The notes below the pieces were generated by a model that was not told the origin of the DNA, did not search any database, and saw nothing but the letters and a program-made list of their open reading frames with translations. Positions 51,401 to 61,800 of a stretch of 64,000 nt of DNA are shown one piece after another. The first letter of the stretch is position 1; every line of letters begins with the position of its first letter. Position numbers and translations under genes: made by a program. Source of the DNA: Lytechinus pictus (lineage: Eukaryota; Echinodermata; Echinoidea; Temnopleuroida; Toxopneustidae); the NCBI RefSeq assembly GCF_037042905.1, contig NC_087246.1, positions 37,070,001 to 37,134,000 of the forward strand. Reading direction: 5' to 3'.

Positions 51401-52831
51401 ATGGACTTACCAACCGCAATCAGTGATTGAATAAATACTGAAATATTGATTTGTTATTTGACTGTTGTTGTGTTAGAGTTTAATAAAAGGCCGGATGGGA
51501 ATAACGAACAAGAAGAGGTATTTTTTTTTTCATACTAAGATAAAAACAAATCATGGAAAATTGTTTAGCAAACCAACCATTACATTTGAAAGTTACGCTG
51601 GTGTTAATATACATGTATTGCAAACTACATTGAAACATTTACCCCGTGCTATCATCAGTTTCCATCATAGTTTAATTAAATATGTTATACATCAGTCGAT
51701 ATAAGAGAATACTTTACCACATTAGAGGACAATTTTTAATCACTAAAACTCCTAGTCATCTGTACATACATATCCTACGCTTTTAATATTTCAACTTTTT
51801 ATATCGATTCTCGGAAGAATACAGTTCAGGGTGTTTTCTTTTAATAATTACTATCGAATGATTTATACAAAGATAGTCATGAACGTATACAAGGAAATTC
51901 GACACAGGAAAGCATAATAAGTTATTTCTTGCTCCATTTTAATGAATTAATGTTTTAATCAAACCAGTGCTTATGTTTTTTGCAAATGTATTGAATGATT
52001 ATTATGGCTAATAATTCTGTCTTATCTGTATGATCATCACGGCTACTATCCCAGTTGTACTTGGCATTGCTTGTGTATTTTAAAGGTATTGCTTTATGTA
52101 TTTCATGCGTGTTAAGATCACTGAAGTTGATGTAGCCGCATTCAGTTACCACATACCGAACTTGCCCGGGGCCTATCCCACGCTCACCGTCTCATCCCTG
52201 CCTATTGTTCTCCGAGCGCCACGGGAGAGCAAGTATAACAATGCAGGGACCCATAAACTGGGGAGACCAAAAAGAGGGCAAAAGGAATACTTCGGAAAAC
52301 AGGGTGATTATTCAAGAAGAAAAATACATGGAGCTAGAGATTGATTGGCGAAAATATGTTTGGATTTCGAGGAGGTTTGGGAAAATAAAAATGAGATGTA
52401 ACAAAGTTCGTCCTCAAATCACATGTTTTTTTTATAAACGCAATAACGAAAATGATACTGACAATGATGATGGAAATGAAAATAATAATAATAACAATCA
52501 TCATAATGGTAATGATCATAATTTATGACAGTTTTAGCAATTTCATTATTGGAAAATAACAAACATTATTTGTCACACATACACACACGCACTCCCTCAC
52601 CCTCACATAACACACACATACGTTTTCATTTTGATCTAATCGAAATGATAATGAAACGTGAAAATGCTCATTTTACAGGTTTCTTTTGATTCAGTAATGA
52701 TTTGCAATACACCCACACCCTCACCCACACACACTCTACCGATATCTTGGAAAGGGAAGATCGAAAGAAATATAAAGAGAGCGTGAGGGCAAGAGATAGA
52801 AAGGGGGAAGAGGGAGAGGAGGAGATAGAAG

Positions 52832-52864
<33 letters not shown>

Positions 52865-55800
52865 GATAGAAAGGAAATCAAATTTTATTAGTGCATGAAA
52901 ATCACTCAATTATACCTTTAGCACCCATTTCCAAGTTTACATTTTCGCTGGTATTCCACCCCTGCGCTTTAAATTGGCAATAGAAAAACGATCAGTCTGT
53001 TGCGCAATAGTGCATGAAAAAACATTAAGGGGACGAAAATGCAAACAATGCAGAATGATATATTTAGATTTTTATCTCCCCGTTTCTCTTCCCTCTCTGA
53101 TTTTTCTTTTGGTAGCCCAGTTTTGCTTTGCCGTACGGTGGCAAGGATGATTAATTATCACGATGCGAACTGAATCAATCATGTCGAACGTTTTATGTGA
53201 AGTTGTTTGTCACCATTTTGCAGTATCCACGATGTAAATGGCTTTTTGACTTTTTGGGATGTTTATGAAGAATCGGCTTTGGTTGAGCCACAAGTTCAAA
53301 CGCTGTTCAAAGTCAAAGTGAACTTAAAGTAGTCCACAAATGCCCGTCGGGAGTGTGAAAACGTGCGACTTTCACGCTTTCAACATTAAGTTGGAACATG
53401 ATAGATACGAGGGGAATGGTAGTATTTGCTGAGATGAATTTCGTGACTTACGAAAAACAAAACTCAGATAATCAAAGCTCACAAGAGATGCTGTGAGCCG
53501 ATACATTGCCGAGGGATACGATGACGGCAGCTAGGGACGATTTGATGCGACGAGCAGCTAACTTCTCAGAAGAATTAATTATGGCGCTTTAGGATTAAGA
53601 AGCATATGAAACAGCAGTAACAAAAATACTTTGAAGAAAGAAAAGAGACAATAAAACATAGAATATCTTTTTTTTTTAATAATGCAATTTGCACCCTTAA
53701 ACATCGGCAGCTCCTTTTTGGTGCACATTTGTACCCTACGGGGATTTGGGGTTTAGCTGTACTTTTCACCTTTTTAGGTTGCATATAGTTGTATCTTTTG
53801 TACACAAAATATTAATGCACACTAAAGGGTAAAAAGTTGCGTTTTGCTAGGGTACAAACGGGCAATTCCGGGTGCAAACAGGAACAAAAAACGTACCTTC
53901 TCGCGTTAAAGATCAGGGGCGGTGCCAAGGAGAAGGGAGATAACAGGGTTGCTTAATTTATGGGAGGGGGTAACATGGAATATATTAGTATTTAAACAGG
54001 GTGTTGGGTGTTGCCTCTTTTAAACCGTACAATACCTTTTTTTTAATGAAGTAAACTTTAGGCTACTTTGTCCCTCCCTATCAGTGTTCGCTGCCTCCGC
54101 CTCTGTTGTTAAATATCTATCTTCTTCTTCTTCACTACAAGTACTGGCCACCGTCTGGCGTATTGTCGTACTGTTATCATATATCATACTAAATAGTTTT
54201 ATAGATGACGTTTAGCTATATCAATATTCAGAATTATTATCATCAAAATTCTATTTGTACATTATACGTAACGTTTAGGAATGTCAAAATTCATAAGTAT
54301 TATCGAAACTTTATTTGTATTTTGTATTAGATCATGTTTGCCTATCAGTGGAATAATCTGAAGTGAACTTGGTCACGGAGTGCCACCAGTTTTGATATTC
54401 AAGCGATGAAAACATGTCGAGGGAGGGTGGATGCAATAATTTTCTTTTTGTTTAGGAAGGCTATAGCAACATTGCAGTCGAAACGTCGCACCTTTTCGTT
54501 TGCTTACATCAATCAATTCATCTCTTCTCATCTTTATCATTTATTATGATGATTAACATCTTCTGCGCTATGAAGTCTCCTCTCAATAACATCATCGCAA
54601 TTCAACAGCATAATCATTTTAATCCTAAGCCAGCACACCTTTTAAATGGAAGTGAATTGTATTTATTACCAAATTTCGCTGTCAAGCATACATTTTACTT
54701 AAAACAGTATTTAGGTAATTGGAGCTAATATAATAGCGAAATGCTAATTTGAGGTTAGCTCCAAATGAATGATTATACAATATGGCCTAGCAACGTAATA
54801 ATAAGGCCTGATTTGTTTATAGGGCCTAACTGATTGATATTGATATATGCTTAGAAATGTATTTTGTTTAGGAAGTCCATTTCCTTGACTACAGCCTTCT
54901 TTCTCAGATTTGAAAATAGACGTGGGTAACTTTAACTACACAGAGACCGGCATTGATGAGTGCCGAACGATGGCCAGTATAGTCACCAAGATGATCTCGG
55001 ATCGTAAGTAATACATCTAATTACGACAAAAAATCCTACTGTCTGATAGAATTTGAGGATTATATTATACCACTGCTTTCTGACGTAAACGATACAATCG
55101 ATCTTACTTCGATATCAGTTGTAAGTTTATAAGAACAATTAACTACAACGGTACCATTGGTCAATTCTGAGATCACTTTGGTCTAAAATTGTTAGATATG
55201 CAACGAGAATATTCAGACACGTTTATTCTTCAGTGTGATGATAATATATGACTCATCGTGCAGCAAACCAAACATCATCAAAATGAACATTATTGGAAAT
55301 GTAACATTGATACGTCCATGTAATAGGCAATATTTTATCATCCTAATCATACCATCATAACACTGCCATCAGTAAGACAAACTTTGATTCCTTTTATTTG
55401 GAATATGATCAATCAAAAGTTAATAGACATACCTTCACGCTGCAAGTAAAAAAAATCATCTGTAATCACGTTGGAGTTACATTTCTTCTTTGTACATGAG
55501 TTCTTATACTAATATTTACTTTTACTGCACCCAACCGGTTGGTTATACCCATCAGTTACTTAAAAAAAATGTGGTCACAATTTCTTCGCCTTAATTGCCC
55601 CCACATCTGCCTCGTGGCCCGAGGTGGCTGCACTATACTACAACGTTACATTAACCATGGACCTACTACTGACAGAGTAGTAGGTCCCTGTATAAACTTA
55701 GTATATCATTTTCCTGGTGGGTGATTCATAAAGCTATTCGTAAGTTAAGAGCGACTTTAAGAACGACTGGTGAACCGCTTCCTTATGCGCTAAATAATCA

Positions 55801-58800
55801 ATGAAAATATATTGATGGTGAATATTTACCACAAGAAAGGATCACCAGTCGTTCTTAAAGTCACTCTTAACTTACGAACAGCTTTATGAAACGGCCCCCG
55901 CAGATCAACAAAAGACAAGACGGGGAAGATTGACCTTACGCAGGGCACCCACTTTGTTTTCTTCTCTTACTTAACAAAAGAGCGGGTACATATACCATTT
56001 AATGTTCTGACCCCTACGAAATTATGTAAAAGCGTGTGCTTCCTTTGATAACGCATGCACCTCTATCAAATAATTAAGATTTCTGTGTTGAAAAATTAAT
56101 ATCTTCTAAAATTCTAGTGAACACGGCAATGGATGAACGGAGAATGGACGTGAGAAGAAGACATGTGGCCCCAAGAGCAATTTTAGCCATATCGATTGCG
56201 AGTGATTTTCAATTTCCATGATGCTGAGAATCACTTGCCTACTTATTTGGGGGATTTGAACGACCCCCAATAGAAATAAAATACAAAAACTCGATGTTGT
56301 ATTGGATTCCCAGGCCATGCTATCGATTACCAATGGAAATATTATTTCTTCCAAGTTTAGTCACGAACCGCAAAATCATCAAAATATTTGTGATAAAAGG
56401 AAGATTACACACACCAAACCCCTTGCCCTTCATTCTTTTATTGGTTGATTATGCATTCGTCAAATTCTAGACAAAGAAGACAATCATGATGAATACAACA
56501 TTTGAGCAATATTATCTGCATAAAAACTGAACTGAAATAAAAATGGAATAAAAAGATATAGAAAAGGGGATCACCAATTACATATAGCATCTGGTGCATA
56601 TAATAATATTCTTTGAAATAATTAAGTGTAGTACAACTTTATACAAAATATCATAAGAACAGGAAGGCGATTGTGATATGGGCGTGGCACGGCGTGGGAG
56701 ATTTAGGCCATGCTCTAGCCAAACCACTGGTATAGTCTCGCCTAGTCACGTGTTAACAGCTGGGGGTTTCCCACCGCAACGAGGCGCCGTTTTACAACAT
56801 GTGGCCAGTAGCGCACAAAGGTCCATGTCTATACAGTGTGTAATGTAAACAAGCTCACTCAAGGGGGGTTGTTATCTATCGGGCATCGCTGATATTGTTT
56901 TAACCAAGAGATGAGTGATTCTTTTTTCATATATAAATCAGAAAATGATAGAAAATCTCAATTTCACACGTGCATCGAGTTACTGTAGCGGTAACGAGAT
57001 AACTTTAATCTTGATATCAAACTTGATTGTGGGAAAATGCAAGATGTTATTGGGTTTCAAGACACCTACTTGCTTGATGCATTTTTGGTGATGAAACCTT
57101 AAAAAACAACGCTACAATTCTTTAACGTTATAAAAAGGTTTTATTTAAACAGATAAGAATTTAATTTTCTTTTTATATGATATTCCTTATGTTTTTGTTT
57201 TCCCAAGTCACTAATGACTAAAAATCTCATTATATTTCATAAAGTTATGTACTTAGGGAAAATGAAAAGGCATCTCCCATGCTCATCAGTTGTCATGTAT
57301 ACATACCTGTCCTTAATTGATTTCTTGGTTCAATCTAATCTTATTTTACTTTATTTTCTTTTTCTTTTCAGATCATCGGTTCATCAAACCGGATTATGTC
57401 ACGAAGAAATACGAACCAGGAACATAGTAAGTTGGAAAAATGCATTCAACGTTTTATAATCAAATTTTTGATAATGAAAAGAAATTGTCAAGTATTATAC
57501 AAGTACTTTTCTCGAGGTCACAAGTCAATCTAATCGACGCAATTTATGCACTAACAATATAAATTCCGCAGTTTTCCTTTTTGTAAGAAAAAGACCCAAA
57601 ACATAGATCATTGAAAAGTATTTATGCAGCTTTTACATTATCATATACGTTTGGCAATTTGTAATTTAATTTCAAAATTATTGCTGCAGTTAATGCAAAA
57701 TTCCTAATTGAATAATGATTTACTGTATTTGTATATATTTCGAAAAATATATGCAACTACATTTGATATCGATATTTGTTGGGAATATTACTAAGCCTAT
57801 AGGTTACCCTTCACGCCTTTAAGGTCAGGTACGGTGAGGCGTTATAATTTTAACGATATTTAACAGCTGGAGTTTTTCATTACCAAAGATTTGGTTCGTT
57901 GATTTATTTTGGTTTCAATTACACAGCCCAATTTGAGAGAATAAATGAAAATGGCAATTTAGAATATTGATTGGTAATAGAGTGGGGGCCATTATCGTAT
58001 TTCACAATTCTCTCTGAGTACAAATGTAATTGTAACTTTATTCGTCCATTAATATAAATGAAACGGAATAAAACAAAAGTCGTTAAAGGAACTTACTTAA
58101 CTTTTCTCATGTGGAGAACATACATGGGGAGCCTGGCCGTTTCTTAAATAAGCAGCACACTTAGTTAGACCTCTATGTTTCACCCTTTCCATCGCACGAG
58201 CATGTTACTTATGTATCTAATACGTATTTAATTTCCACTTAGGCATTCACTTAAATGGTGTAAAGCTATCGTCTTAGAGTGAGTTTTAGGTAAACATTGG
58301 AGGAGTGTACTTCAACCCGGCTTTCTCATAGCAAATATTGATTCATTCTTTGTTATATTTACATCGGGATTTGTTGCCTTTTTACCGGAACACATGTTCG
58401 CTAGGCCCCCTTTCATATTTTTTTTCATTCCCTAGAGCTGCAGGCCTACATTGTATTTGTTAAGATTGATTGCATTTGCAATGATTACTATTTGCAATCA
58501 ATCACAATGATCATTCATTCAATGAATATTGTTAAGTTTTCGAAACACTTTGGATATAAATGGTTCAGGTTTGCCACACTTGGAGCAGAATTTACAGATT
58601 TGATTTTTGTTTAACTTTTCTGGTCTGAAAGGGTACAAAGTTGCATCTATAAAGGTACTTCAAGACAGGAAAGGTGTTTTTAAATGACATGATTAATTTC
58701 GATGAAAGACAATTCATAAACAAAATTGGTATTCTAGTTACTAAAAAAAAAGAGATATTGATTTATTACAAAATCTACTAACTAGAGTGTAATGTTGTTT

Positions 58801-61800
58801 CATTACAGCGACAAGACCGATAGTATACCGGATGATACGGCCGTGAAAGCCCGCGGTCTCCCGTGGCAAGCTTCGGATAGAGATGTCTTCCGTTTCTTTA
58901 AAGGACTCAATATTGCCAGGTGAGTTTCTTTTTTCCTCGCTTTTCGTGCCATTTTCCTTCCGTTGATTAAAACAAACTCACACCGACTTCCCTCAATTGT
59001 TTGTTGCAGTTATTGAATGTATACTACAAACTGTTCCATTCCTCGGTGTTGATTTTCCATTTTATTTTCAGGAAATCTCGCAACATTTTGTGTATTTTAT
59101 AGATCAGCCTTCTTTAAAATGCCATGTTTCTTTTGTCTTATAGGGGTGGTGTTGCCCTCTGCCTAAACACACACGGACGTAGAAATGGTGAGGTGATGGT
59201 ACATTTCGAAAGTTCAGAACAGCGCGATATGGCCCTCCAGAGGCATAAACACAACCTGGGAAAAAGATACGTTGAGGTAAAGGCATTTCTTCCTTTTTAA
59301 ACATTATTAACTATTTTGTTGGAGGACCCCAACCCACCCCCCCCCCCCCCCGCGGAGAGAAGAACCAATCCAAATAACACTTTTGATGAAAACTTGCAGG
59401 TTGCAGGAGAGTTGCTGTCCCAAGTGAGCTTTTCTGGAAGCACCATTGTCATGGATATAATACTCCCCTGGTAACTCCTGACAAACATGAGTGATACTAT
59501 ACTCCAAAAACACATGGTTAAGAAACGAAAAATGTGAACCATTATCAATTTTCACAATAGATTTGTTTATATTACAAATTATTTCAGTTTACAAAAGAAA
59601 ATTATGAAAAAGAAACTGAGATGATTTATTTTTGGGTTACTGGCTAGTCCCGGGTAGATGAAATAGATAAGGGAAAATATACATCTTCCTGTGTGAGATT
59701 GTTTAATCATTTATTCTGTTGATTTCATTTTATGATGGATATTTTTTTTATCTTTGAAGAGACATCATTGCGTATTATGTGAACTTGTTAATTTGTAAAT
59801 GTTGAACAAAATTGAATAGAATACGATGCACTATACAGCTTAATCAGTGATCAGACACCTCCATGAATATTTTATTGTCAGCTATGAAATCGGACATAAA
59901 TCCTTGCTTTCTTAAAAAGATGAGTTATGACTTAATAATGCCTTGAACTGGAGTCCATTTATGGTTTACGATCAGAAAAGAGATAAACGGAATATAAAGA
60001 ACTGCGGTTTCATGTTTTCGAGCAGAATTCATAAAATCTGCCATTCAAGTTCAATGTACGATTGATCATTTCTGTTTCTCAATTATTGATCAAATAAACT
60101 TTGCGAAATGTTAAAAGCTACTAACATTTAAGGGTGTGGCCGGCTGACAGAAATGTGTTCACTGAGACTTGTGAATTTTTAAATGAAAAGTATTTTCATT
60201 TTGAAACAGGACCCATACATTGTTATGTGTATTTAGTACAGTAACAAAAGGATATCTTTCCCTAAAAGATAGATTGGTTAGAAACCCGGTTATGTTTTTA
60301 TGAGGTCAGTTTCAAGCAATCACTCATTTTTGTCTGAATTTTTGCAGGTATTCAAAGCAACGGGAGACGAGTTTATCCGCGTGGCTGCTGGTATGTATTT
60401 TCTAGGTATTTTTTTGTCTCTATCTAAATATATACTTTTGTACTGCAATGGTATCAGGATATTGCCTCCATTGCTCCGCCCTCATTTTGGTCAATTCATG
60501 GTTAAATATGTGTATCGTACTAAAATCTTTTCCAAATCATTTCAAATAAGGAATTTCTCTTCCCATGCATATGCCTAATGGAAGATAATCTACACATTAG
60601 CAGGTACTCGTTCAAACGTATAATTGAAACAATGAAATTCTTGTAAAATTCCTGCACCAAATCATTAGCACTACATTATAATTTCAATTACATAACGTTG
60701 TACAAAATATATTGATACTTGAGATTGAAGTACTGACATTGACAAAATTACTTATTTATTTTACCATTTACAGGGACATCGAAAGAGGCAACACTATTTT
60801 TAGCTAGAGATGATGGACATATCATTGTGCGCATGCGTGGTCTACCGTTTAAAATCGAAGAGAAAGATGTGGTATGTACTGACATTATTTTGTCCGTAAA
60901 AAAATAGGAAACAATAATTCTTATAAAGATACATTTCAGCTAGCACTCTTAACCAGTGAGTTAAAATATATGTATGGTTGTGAAAAGGTATGGTGAATGA
61001 TTTTCAGTTAATGAACGAAGATGGAGGAAATCATAGAGTGGGAGAAAGGGAGAGAGAAAGTGGGAGGGGAGCGGAATGTATGTGCGTGAACATGAATCAA
61101 ACCAACTGTTAAGGAATGAGAGAGAAATAGAGAGAGAGAGAGAGAGAGAGAAATCGAGACTAATGTTACATGGCTAATTAGCAAAATGTAATTATAGAAT
61201 GCTAACAAGATAGGAAATGTATTGCGATAACCATTATCTTTTGTCTAGTACCGGAATTAGCTTACGGGATAGAAAGTCGACCTACATGCACACTGTCATT
61301 TGATCAATTCACAATACCAACACATCATTCAATAGTCCCGTACGCACAACTTGAAGTATACTTAACGGATATTATGTCAGATCAAAGAGTAAAAAATAAT
61401 GTCTAACCATTTACCAAGGATATGTGTACTAACCACAACTTTTACTGGATGTATTCGAGGATCTTCTGCTGAAAGGGGAGAATCCTGATCTCGATATTGG
61501 AACGTCTAGGCCTATATACATTTATATTGCGTTAACTCATTACACACAGTCTCCAGAACTATAGTGCATTTGTGTTAGGTAACAAAGCGAGTGTATACCT
61601 CATGGAACGGTCATTACGAACAAAATTAACCTACATTTTTGGGAGGACTTCTTAGATTGACCGACCTACAACAAGTTCTGCTTTTCACCCTTGCAGGTGG
61701 AGTTCTTTGGACCGGATATTCCCCTGGCAGGAGGGGAAGACGGGATCCTCTTCGTGAAGCACAAGAGCGGCAAGATGACAGGAGATGCCTTCGTGCTCTT

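Larger units (their letters stand above)
38875..54907 (+). other. ESRP intron 3 (16.0 kb)
   Basis: GT..AG intron with a weak donor. It contains a minus-strand SINE close to exon 3, one decayed MITE (46.7 kb), G homopolymers (41651-41667 and around 50,525-50,540), CA- and GA-rich simple repeats (52.56-52.87 kb) and one possible diverged inverted repeat (53.68-53.90 kb). I find no convincing further exon; the joined exon 3-exon 4 reading frame is already continuous with the family. Confidence 0.8.
55004..57371 (+). other. ESRP intron 4
   Basis: GT..AG intron of 2.4 kb. It contains a perfect 12-bp inverted repeat and one MITE, listed separately; otherwise I see nothing recognisable. Confidence 0.85.
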
